Positions 50,265-59,839 of a stretch of DNA of 64,000 bases are shown piece after piece. The position numbers and the translations under genes are program-made. The DNA is from Opisthorchis felineus (taxonomy: Eukaryota > Platyhelminthes > Trematoda > Opisthorchiida > Opisthorchiidae): NCBI GenBank assembly GCA_004794785.1, contig SJOL01008481.1:124001-188000 (forward strand), read 5' to 3'. The notes below the pieces were generated by a model that was given only the letters and a program-made list of their open reading frames with translations, made no database searches and was not told the DNA's origin. Position 1 is the first letter of the stretch, and each line of letters opens with the position of its first letter.

Positions 50265-50625
50265 GTAAGTTCACAGTTCCCAATCGCTTAATAATGTTGG
50301 CGGGATCCAGTGGTTCTTGAACTTTTGCAGTTAAATTCAATGAACGAAATATGAAGCAAGATATTTGTTTTCGCCCTGATGTTGAGATTGGGTGGAGGGT
50401 GACGCAGATGCATGCAATGTGGACTGTTCGGAATCTCTGGATTTCAGCACGAGTTTAGCCCACTTGTAAAATAAGGGGATAATTGAATTGTTACAGGTCT
50501 CAAAATTGAGTGCTATTTAAAAGACGATTTTATTGCATAACCGTTGCATTCAGAGTAATTATAGGCCAAAAGACGAATTTACTGACACTGACAATTGTCT
50601 CTTCACCTCTTTAAATTCTAAACAG

Positions 50626-51323
50626 CATTCGTAAACGCGACACTGTCAACAGACAGAACCGAGGATGACTGTTCGAGCGCCGTTCAACCGGAAGAACCAA
50701 AAATGCAAGAAGATCATGAAGGACCCCACAAGTGTTTAAGATGTTGTAAATCATTCACTAACTTTTTGGCGGCAATGCGACACCAGAAAGTACACGCTGA
50801 AAGCGCTGATTTTTATTGTAGTGTGTGCGAAAAATCGTTCACAAGTGAGCGTAGTCTTAAGCAACATATTAGGGGAAAAAACGCCAGTGGACACCACATT
50901 CCTAACAGAACATCCAGTAAACGAGTACAAGAATCAGAGGAAAGCGGAAATGTTTGTCCTGAATGCGGGAAGTGCTTTTCAAGTTGGAAGAATCTGTTCC
51001 AGCATCGGCGATCGGTTCACCGGGAAGAAACGCGTCAAAAGTGCAAGGAGTGCGGGGCGCTATTCTGCCGAAAATGGAATATTGATCGGCACATGAGAAC
51101 CGTCCACGGAAAGCAAATCCAGTATATCTGCGAGCAATGTGGGATATCGTGCTGCAGATTGGATGTTTTTAATAAACATTTTAAAAGTATGCACGGCACG
51201 AAGTCAAATGACGAGGCTCCTGCTGTGACAACACTCATAAAATATGATCTTCAGGAGATTAAATATAAACTGGGTACCCAACATGATTGTCTGCTTTATT
51301 TGATCGGATTTCTCTTATCCTGA
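50626..51323 (+). CDS. Five-finger C2H2 zinc-finger protein, last exon, intact frame
   Basis: Probably a nuclear DNA-binding protein. After acceptor CTTTAAATTCTAAACAG the exon reads FVNATLSTDRTEDDCSS and QPEEPK into an ATG at 50703. That ATG could be used as a start, but the conserved leader before it makes splicing from an upstream exon more likely. Counting from that Met, fingers are C11-C14-H27-H31, C39-C42-H55 with the fourth ligand replaced by Asn60, C85-C88-H101-H106, C114-C117-H130-H135 and C143-C146-H159-H164. So finger 2 probably no longer holds zinc normally. The family linker NRTSSKRVQESEESGN separates fingers 2 and 3. A 42-residue tail without motifs ends at 51323; the copy at 18.7 kb has none. 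The decayed copy at 30.1 kb is the closest relative. Confidence 0.9.
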
Positions 51324-51329
51324 GCAGAG

Positions 51330-52180
51330 TGCTGTTTACATATTTTGGGACCAACGCAAGATTCCTGGATAACTAAAACAAGTAACGTAAACCATGTCTC
51401 TATGTTCAGTTGATGTTTTCGGACAGTGCGACTCCGATCTTGAAATAAGCCTTATTTCTAGAAATTCATACACGCTTTCGACTTGTGTTGCGACCGAATA
51501 TCAACAACCGATGAAACCAAACAGAGACTCAACGTTTGATCCTATTTTGCGGCTTAGGTTACCTCAGTCACAACCGCTGAGACAAATACAAAGGGTGTTT
51601 TGGTTTTGCATCCTTCTAGGTCAGCCAAATTAAATAGTTTCATAATGGTGATTGAGACCTTTAGTAGCCCGGTTATTCTATGCTCGTTTCTGTGTCAAGT
51701 CAAATTCACGTTTGAGCTGGTTGCGTTTCTCAACAGTTTGATTTATGTGAGGTTTCACAACGGAGCCTTTAGAAACGACGGAAAACCGATCTTTGAGTAG
51801 TATGGCGAAGTTTGCGGATTTTTGGTAGCGACAATCTATGCTGAAAAACCGGAAGGCAATCCTCGGCATTTCATCAGACATTGGCTTTAGTGACACGATG
51901 AAATTACGTTGAAAACGTTGTTTACCACACACTGGGGATATCAGCTGGGCCGGTGACCAGACGGAGTAAACAAAAAACCAGTCAAGGTGCATAAATCTAT
52001 GAAGACGTTTTTCTTTGAATCTAGAGCATATTTTAGGTGGAATTTCTACGAATAAGCCGAGGAAATTGCACCAGAGTCTTTGACTAACTACACCACAGTC
52101 AAATCTAACCAATCGAACAGGCTCAGTCTTAGATTTCACAATTAGGAGTAAAATGTTCTTTTGCATTATTGCCTTTTCCG
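51330..52180. other. No gene recognised
   Basis: A 162-codon minus-strand frame (51678-52166) lacks motifs and splice support and is close to the longest length chance would give here. Confidence 0.4.
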
Positions 52181-52268
52181 TTTGTTATTTTATTTTATTT
52201 TGTATTTCTAGTTTATCATTTTATTATTTTCCATTTTTATTTCTTATTTTTATTTATTTCATTTATTC
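52181..52268. repeat. TTTTA-rich simple sequence
   Basis: Runs of TATTT and TTATTT units with few interruptions, nearly free of G on the plus strand. Confidence 0.85.
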
Positions 52269-52837
52269 CCTTCCTCAACGTTTTTAATTTAGTATTTCTC
52301 ATGCGTTTTCTTTTATCTTAGAAATCATCCGATCGATGGTTCTAGAAAATAGTATGCAATGATTTTCGAATAACAGGAGATCGGTGTGCGCCGACAGCGA
52401 CCTGTCGATTTGAAGTTCTCTGCACAGGCACTTGTTCTGAAATATTCAAGTCGTTGTTAATTGTAATAAAAATCACCTCTGTTGGCCCTGTAGGAGTGCT
52501 CATATGTGAAAATCAGCGAGCTGCTAAAACCGCTCTTTTAACTCTCTTTTGACATTCATCCCTTACCATCTTCCACTGCAACTTTACTAACCATAAATCC
52601 AATGCATCTCTAATAATAGGCAGTACTATTCTCACCTAACGGCGAAAATTGAAAGCATAGGTCAGCGAACAACTGTGTCGCGGGTGGTGAGAATAAACCA
52701 GAAGACATAATGAGAATGGTTACCACTAAAAATCTCAAATATGGGTAATCATAATTTAACTAATTAATAACTAACATGATATGCAATCATTCCCCAGCGC
52801 ACGCTTCTAGAGTTGCATGACTATGTCAGTTTTCTAA

Positions 52838-53089
52838 GTGTTACGCGACCCTATGTATGAGTTCAGTTTGCAGGTAAACGCCAAAATACGCCCACTTCCG
52901 CCTTTAGTGGACGAACTAGCAACAAGCGCACAATTGATCAGTGATGCTACATATCACACTCCTCGGAGCTTGCCGATAAACACAGCTGTCGATAAGCGCA
53001 GTCTTTGGTCCCTGTCTTCCCAGGTATCATCAGATGATATGGCTTGCCACAAAAAACCACTTCGTAGTTCAGATCAGATATCAACCTGA
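52838..53089 (+). repeat. Dispersed repeat family D, copy 3
   Basis: The longest coding remnant of the family: LVDELATSAQLISDATYHTP, RSLPINTAVDKRSLWSLSSQ, VSSDDMACH, ending at a TGA. It aligns with 23386-23583 (minus) over most of its length and with 54190-54370 and 21905-22085 around LPVNT. Its function is unknown. The conservation of frame among copies suggests a transposon-encoded protein. Confidence 0.65.
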
Positions 53090-53439
53090 TGCACTAAAGG
53101 ATACGCGGTTTTATACCGCCAACCTCCTATTCATAACAGGAAAACATCGCGCACTTCCAAAATGTAACCTTTGACACAAATTTCAGATAACCGTATGATT
53201 ATAAAAGCAACCGTAGAAAACGGGGTACGGTTAGGTTTATTCTCGCTTTGACCGTAACGCATTTACTATGAGAAGCATTACCGGGGGTCATATAGACTTT
53301 GCAGACACCATTGTTAATTAGACTTCTTAAGACGATGCACCACATTAAACAGAGGCCTTCGGATTTCAGAACCTCATTGATTTTTTAACTTATCAAAACA
53401 AAAACGGGCACACCGGGGTATATTAACATCAGTCTGATA

Positions 53440-53640
53440 ATGAGCGGTTCCAACTTCATTCACCCAGACAATATTATAATAACAAGGTTGGTCAGTAAAC
53501 TTGGACTACGCACCTCCATACCGTACGACTATCAGAAACAATCATTTAAAACATGCCGCGAGGGATTGTCGAACGAGGCACACTTCGTCGTCGATGCCAG
53601 TGAGTTGGCATGTCCTCACGTTGTTTCCCGGTAGGCAGAG
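53440..53640 (+). repeat. Dispersed repeat family E, copy 2
   Basis: A 64-codon frame containing SNFIHPDN and LRTSIPYDYQKQSF matches the element at 26.8-27.0 kb (SIPQDYQKQ, minus strand). Extent and identity are uncertain. Confidence 0.4.
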
Positions 53641-53670
53641 GACGTCCCCGTTCTTGAAAATCTAAGCATA

Positions 53671-53894
53671 TCACGGTGAAAGCAACAGAAAATAATGCGA
53701 GCAATTTTGCTCCGTCATTTGGTGTGCCTCAAGAATAGAAAAAGTTAATACAAGTCGACCACATGTTTCAATTATTTTGCACGGGCTGATAGGATTGACC
53801 GTTTCGTGAACAATGACTCCAACACTAAAGAGATCACTCACTAGGCAATGGCCATGGTAGCTCCCAGAATAAGCCGTTTCATCTAATACGCGGG
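53671..53894 (-). CDS. Possible fragment of a protein kinase domain
   Basis: After a TTTCCTGTCTTGAAG acceptor the minus frame reads RVLDETAYSGSYHGHCLVSD then LFSVGVIVHETVN. It resembles kinase subdomains VIII-IX: a VLDE-type activation segment, then D-x-(F/W)-S-x-G-x-x-x-x-E. The invariant APE is not present (ARV stands in its place), and no HRD or DFG motif was found upstream. It could be a decayed kinase exon or a chance match. Confidence 0.25.
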
Positions 53895-54189
53895 CTTCAA
53901 GACAGGAAACCTTTGATAAAACTGGATATGATGGTTGGATCCTCATAAACTAGCATGAAGAAGGCTTCGTGCAATTTGAAACAGTGCTGTAGTGTATTGT
54001 TCCCATGGTATTTTGGGTTTGAGACAGCTGAACTTCCAAGTGAGGGTCAAAATAAAATTTAATGATAACTTTAATCAGAGTGTACATGTGCTACACAGTC
54101 TATGCTCATCGAATATCATAACTACTTTAGTAGACCGATTGTGATCAAACCGGACACGTAGGTTCGTTTTGCAGACATATGCCGACCAC

Positions 54190-54370
54190 CCATACCAGCC
54201 AGTAGCAGATGACCTCACCGAAATACAGTGTTCATCAACGCACAGCTTTAAGCGAATAATGCCAAATGTGGCAGCCCTTCGCGCTTGCCCGTAAACACAG
54301 TTGTCGATTAGTTCCGCCCCAGTTCTCTATCTATCGGTGCATCAGCAGGTTGGGCGTTGCAACATAGAGT
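54190..54370 (+). repeat. Dispersed repeat family D, copy 4
   Basis: Inverted match of 21905-22085, including GTGGCAGCCCTT-GCGCTTGCCC followed by GTAAACACAG and the LPVNTVVD frame, which then hits a TAG. It is too broken to code. Confidence 0.65.
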
Positions 54371-54399
54371 AGCGTTAGGTACAGTGACAACTTACAAGG

Positions 54400-56335
54400 G
54401 ATGAGCGTCCATCCGAGGGAATCCAGATTTAATGTAGAAACTCCTCACTGATATTGTCGCACTGGTATATTTTCTTCATTTGTGTCTACTTTGGGATGCT
54501 GTCATTCTCATGGTAGTTCGAGGCAGTTGCCCGGACATTGAGGTGAAGTACACATAAATTTTTCCTTCATTTCAATCATAGAGCTGAGTTGCTTGCTTGC
54601 AGAATACGTCCACGCGTACAAGTCAGCCAACTTGAAAATATACCGAACAAATGCACAGTGTTTGTCTGGCCTACGACAACCGTTAGTCAATATAGATTTT
54701 TATTAATTTTTTACCTCTGTAGTCTGCAAATCACGACCTGATAGGATCGTCATGTGTTGATTAGAGGAAAAAGCCTGCACGAGTTTATCACGCGAATGAG
54801 ATCAAACCAGAATGTATACTTAGTTTTTTTCTGGTATGAGCAGGCTATACAGTGTTCATAAAAGGAGAGCTTTATATTTCACTAGGTCCACCGATTGAAT
54901 ACATACTATGATTTATTAGTTCGTAGGAAACAGGATTTTTACGCTAATTTGGTTTTTGAAGTGGAGATTTTATTCGTTAACAACAAGACCACTGTAATCA
55001 GCCGCACAATATTCTGCTTGCGACAATGACCACCGGTAAATTTTCAGCAGAAATGATCATCCATAAACTCAGAACTTCTATGAGCTGCAATCTACTACCC
55101 ACAATTATACTAACTGGTGTATGGCACAAACTGCTCGGCATAGGCGTGGTGTGAATACTAATTCCGTGAATCCCCTCACAAATGAGTCACGTGTGCGATC
55201 GCTCTGTATCCAACGAATGAAAATACCTTGACTGGAATCTTCGGCACCCGTTCAAATCAGTGCTACAATTGTCAGTCAGTGAGAGACCGATGGCTGCATG
55301 GTTCTTACAGTTTGTGCTAGTAAGATTCGTCAAATAAAACAAATCTGATGAATCATAACAAGTAGGCTGGGTCAGTCAACTGTGGGTCAGACTAATCATC
55401 AGACATTACGTATTAACGATTCCGGAGCCTTATCTTACCACTTGGCAATGAATTATTGAAAAGTATAAAGCACTTCAAAACAGGGAGTCTTGCTCATAAG
55501 TTCCAAGAAGCCACAGTGGAAATCACCGAAAGTGCGCATCTCACAAAATTCAAAAAGTTTAGAACCTCAACCTTTCAGCTAGTAGTATGAAAAATTACCG
55601 CTCCGTTGACAGGCGGCTAACCACCTGTGAGATAAATTCGCATTCAAGCACGACGTGCTGCCATTGATATTTCATTCATGAAAATCGCATCACGTTGTCT
55701 CGCTCTTGCTGGCTGATAGTGTGACAAACCTTAAAAACCGAGGTTTAACCGTGTGAATGATTCAATTCTCCCCTGCTATTTACAGACCACTGATATAGCG
55801 GTAGTGTAGTCATTGTGCACTTGACAGTGGTCATCGATTTCCAAGGCCAGTCATATGAACGTTCACACATGTTGTGGAGATTCCTTTTGTTAGAGTACGG
55901 TGTATTACGAAGCCGTAAGTAATGTCTAACTCTGAAAAAATGATGCACTGGGCACAGATCCAAAAGGACAAATAATCTTACATTGAGTTGATTCCGCGGC
56001 CTCTTGGGGCTCAACTGGCTACACTGTTTCTCGAATGCATACGCAGTGCATATATACAGTTGTGTCGGAATTGAACCTTGAAGTGTGCTTAGGAACCACG
56101 TTCTCTTTGTGGTGCAGCTTTCATAGTTGAGTTTCCGACAACGACTATGTTTTTTACTTAAGGATACCTCGTAAGTGTACATTTAGTCCTCTGATCTCCC
56201 AGCCCTATCCTTCACGTGACCGAGTTCCACTCAATCAACCTCGTGTCCTCCAGGTGATTTCTGCTACCTTCTTCTCCGAAAATGTCACATTCAAGTGGGA
56301 CCCAAAATTACCCTCGAATACACTCTAAATTAGGC
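54400..56335. other. No gene recognised
   Basis: Only chance-length frames; the 145-codon minus-strand frame at 55745-56182 shows no motif. Confidence 0.4.
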
Positions 56336-56436
56336 CACCCAGCATGTAACATTTTTCAATGTGTTTGCTCAACCGTAACCTGGCAATGTAGGAAGAAATG
56401 AATTACGATAACTTCGATATCCTCATCCACATGCAG

Positions 56437-57010
56437 CGATCCAAGAGCGACAAAGAACTAAAGCTGAGAGAGGAAAAAGCGAGATAATGTTCAGTGGAAA
56501 CCTGAGAGTTTGGACAGTTGTCTATCAGGGACGTCACCAAAATAACTCGAATTACATATCCACCGGCCGCTACCTGGGACAATTCAAAGCCAGAAGCTCA
56601 AAATGAAAAGTGCTTCCGATGTCCAGTATGCGACAAATCTTTCCGCATCTTGTCAGCAACTCTGTCTCGTCAGGACCGAGACCTGTTTTTCAGGTTTGCA
56701 CGCGAAAGTTCAAGGGACCAAGGACATCAAGCAAAAAGGCTCACGAGTCCGAAGGACGCAGTAAAACGTGCCTCGAGCGTGACAAGTATTTTTTAAGCTG
56801 GAGAACTCCACGATGACATCCAAATTCTGTGCAACAAACGACGGAGCGATATCTATGCGAACACGGATTTCAGACGTTCACTGAAAGCAAATGCTGTGAA
56901 GCATATGGAAACCGTGCAACAGAGAGGAACTCATCCCAGATGTCAATTCGCTGGGAAAACGTTCAGTCGATTCGATGTTCTCTAATCCATGCACACTCAA
57001 TATGACCTTC
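56437..57010 (+). pseudogene. C2H2 zinc-finger pseudogene, inverted copy of the 18.7-kb gene
   Basis: From CATCCACATGCAG at 56436 the exon aligns with the intact minus-strand gene: TWDNSKPEAQNEKCFRCPVC then DKSFRILSATLSRQ, with the first finger missing its first His. Frameshifts and deletions remove finger 2 and break the linker and finger 3 (SEGRSKTCLERDKYFLSW). A last piece reads LKANAVKHMETVQQRGTHPR, then CQFAGKTFSRFDVL and a TAA. Homology continues upstream into the intron, from about 56340, and downstream through the 3'UTR to about 57200. The copy therefore arose by DNA duplication with inversion and is dead. Confidence 0.85.
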
Positions 57011-57135
57011 TTCACTAGTGAACTGTGAGTACCCAAATAAACCAGTGCTCTTTGAATTATTGTAGAATTTGGATTTGAGTGCCCGACATATTCTTCCAGT
57101 TTGTCACACCTGGGGACGATCATTTTATGTAACAA

Positions 57136-57141
57136 AATAAA
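57136..57141 (+). promoter_or_regulatory. Relic poly(A) signal of the zinc-finger pseudogene
   Basis: AATAAA in the same context as the signal at 18545-18550 of the intact copy (GACGATCATTTTAT before it, GTTTGCATT after it). Confidence 0.65.
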
Positions 57142-57204
57142 GTTTGCATTATCTTCGACAACCGGAAGTTTTAGTGCATCACGCATATTTCTTCCCGGTG
57201 GAAT

Positions 57205-59415
57205 TGTCAGCTCAGCAAACCTTTGTTTCAACACCTCCACGAAAGTTATTTACCTTATCCTCGATTCATCGCCAAGGACGTCTGGTACTATATCTCCGTC
57301 TCACGTGCAAGTGTTACCGCAACCTGCATAGTTGAGAGCCGGTAGTGTCCATTATCATGTGTTTAATGAAGTTAATATCTTTAGGACGATCAAGTCGGTC
57401 AAGTAATCTTGGGACCTATAAGAAACATGGCTCGCTCCATGATGTCCGGGTTATTCACATGTAATAGTCAAATAGCTGGTGACTTATAAATCCGACCCTA
57501 CTACGACATATGCATTTAACGTTGTGCCACTCAGCGTCTTCGATGCGTTTACTGTGAAATCAAGCCCCTTTGAATAACGGACATTTGTCCGGTATTGCGG
57601 TGCATCGAGTCTCAGAGCTTATTCAACCTGTACACACAAGTGTTCAATAGCGAACCTTCAGGAAACCAACACTTGCTGCTCCATCATTCATGTGATCTCT
57701 GCCATCTTGGAAATAGGTCATTTGTGCCAAATGGAGCTTGTGCATCAGGCAGCATTCAACGCCAACACCGTTCACTTTACGATGGATAGCGGGTCTACTT
57801 TCCCAACTTGTCGGGAAAATGCCAATCGAGGCATGATTGGATCGTTACAACCTGAACGCGGCAGGCAACAACACATTGAGGAGGAAGGCATAACCATCCA
57901 GACATGCTGATTACGTGAAATCAGCGCGGTTGTGGGAACCGGAAAAACTAAGACAATGGCCATGAGGTGACAGTATTTCACTGATAAAGACGGCTGACAT
58001 AAAATAAAAATTGAACTAAAACCGAAAATTATTGCTGGGCGGGCGGTTGTGTAAATGGCCAGGGTCACAGAGAGCAAAAACTGAGATGAAGATGAAAGAA
58101 TTCGAAGTGGAGACAATTGGTAATTTTCGTCTAGAAAATAGGGTTTACAATGAAATGAAGTAGACTCAGTGGTGTCGCTGTTGTAAGGAAGTCAGGTGTT
58201 AAGCGCATACTCGATGAGAAGATAGTGCCAATTCACAAGGCCAAACGAACACTGTAAATGAAGTTGCGTTGGTGGAAGGGGAAAACCGTAATTGCAGCGG
58301 AAAACCAGGTAGGTTAAATCCGAATGAAAGGTTCAGCGGATTAGAACGAAATCATCCCAGAGGCGGTTGGGGCCGGGTGAAAAAATGTTCATAGTTGCAA
58401 TTACGGACTGGGATAGGCGACAGGTGACGGGCTAAGTTGGGAAGGAAATAGTTGCGGGAGTGCCATCAGACTGGGTATGGCAGTGGAATGCCATTGTTGC
58501 GCTGACTTACTTCGGTTTCTGGAAAGCTCTGTAAAGCCATCAGTTGAACAGGTTTTGGGTTAGACGAAGAGATTTACACAGGTAGAGTCAGGTCGATGTA
58601 GAGTTGCGCGTACCCCACGTTCGTACGCAAATACTGATTGCTCCGAGCTTGTTTTTCTGGACTTTGTGTTTAGTGTCTTTATTTCCATCTTGGTTGTCAG
58701 CATTGTGGATAGTGTGCTGTCAAAATACCAGACATTGGTTCAGTACACCAGCCCGCGGCGACTTGGCACGATATAGGTTGCCTAAGTTTAGGAACGCTTT
58801 ACGGGCTGACAAAGGGCACGCTTTTTGGAAAATGTTTTTTGTAGCCAAGGCGAGATACTGAACTGTATGGTGAAGTTGGTCGCTCCCTGAACGACACAGG
58901 CTTTGTAATAAACATATCATGGCCAGGTAAACAGTGTAGATAACTGGTTTGTGAACCGTGCCAGAATTTCGTCAGGGTTATCAGGTCTTTCACTTTTGGT
59001 TTGCCTTTTATCGGCTGCAGCTATTGCACTCTTGTCCGTAGTTCTACTGTAGCCAGGCGAGGAGTGTGTCTGGGTAACAACGATCTGGAGCAAAATCCTT
59101 CGATTCATGGTATTTACGACATAAGGATGAAAGCCTGCTCAATGAGGAACTTTCGAATTTCAGATTCACCTTCATGTTTTTGTGTCCTCGGTCATTTTGT
59201 TCCATGCAGTTCAGGGACGTCTGTGGTTTGAGCTGCTGCGATAAAGCATTAGGAGGGGTCTGTTGGTTTTTTTAACTTGACGTGAGTGTAACTTAGCCAG
59301 AATGCACGTTGGCCATTTGGCCGAGTGAAAGGAAATATACCAAAGACTGTATTGTAATGCACCTCAAATATCTGCCTTATTTTTCAATTTTTCTTCAAAG
59401 TCCATCGTTGCGCTC
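57205..59415. other. No gene recognised
   Basis: G-rich on the plus strand around 57.9-58.6 kb. A stretch near 57930 reads VVGTGKTKTMA in one frame but lacks a Walker context and runs into stops. Frames near 58.6-59.2 kb overlap on both strands. Confidence 0.4.
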
Positions 59416-59419
59416 GGCA

Positions 59420-59835
59420 ATGTGGGAATCGAGGTGCAATTTTTACCTCCAAACACAAATCGGGACTGCGAATTTGGAAGGCTATCTGCTGCTTCCTCAT
59501 TCCCAACTATTTCAAATCTACCGTGCACGACGAGACATGAATTGCTGTTGTTTATGTTTACTCTTTGGGATAACAGGCGGAAAAACCAGCAATGTCAGCC
59601 CAAGTTTACGACCAAATTCATCAACGATAGATATCCGGACCCAAATTGCCGCACACGGTCTGCAACTCGAGAGCTCTCGTGTGTTTAGTCAGTTTTACAA
59701 ATTTGAGGGAAGCGTGGAAAATGAGCAACATCTCTTTTAACGTTTTCATGCGCAGTCGATGTTCAGCCTGTCCGTTATCCAACGAGGGTGCAATTTGTGT
59801 GCATTGGCGCTTTTTCGACTTTGCCGAATCATAAC
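59420..59835 (+). pseudogene. Decayed copy of a Kelch-repeat exon (copy K3)
   Basis: Aligns with the minus-strand Kelch exon at 37.64-38.0 kb. The shared DNA runs from AACACAAAT through CCAACTATTTCAAATCTACCGTGCA (CCAGCTATTCCAAATTTGCCGTGCA in the gene) to a block near 59625 resembling the EIYD strand. Two extra remnants absent or unclear elsewhere are TRSATRELSC and, further on, MRSRCSACPLSNEGAICVHW, which looks like the start of the next blade. Reading it requires three frames. With the copy at 270-595 it shows repeated duplication of this exon in the region. Confidence 0.55.
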
Positions 59836-59839
59836 ATTT

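Noticed and set aside
51678..52166. A 162-codon minus-strand frame
   Set aside because: Within the length expected by chance in 64 kb read in six frames; no motif, no splice signals, no repeat support.
55240..55275. GTTCAAATC-like motif suggesting a tRNA T arm
   Set aside because: No matching acceptor stem, D arm or A box upstream; similar motifs elsewhere in the window failed the same test.
57921..57960. VVGTGKTKTMA, reminiscent of a P-loop
   Set aside because: No Walker B or fold context, and stop codons within a few residues.
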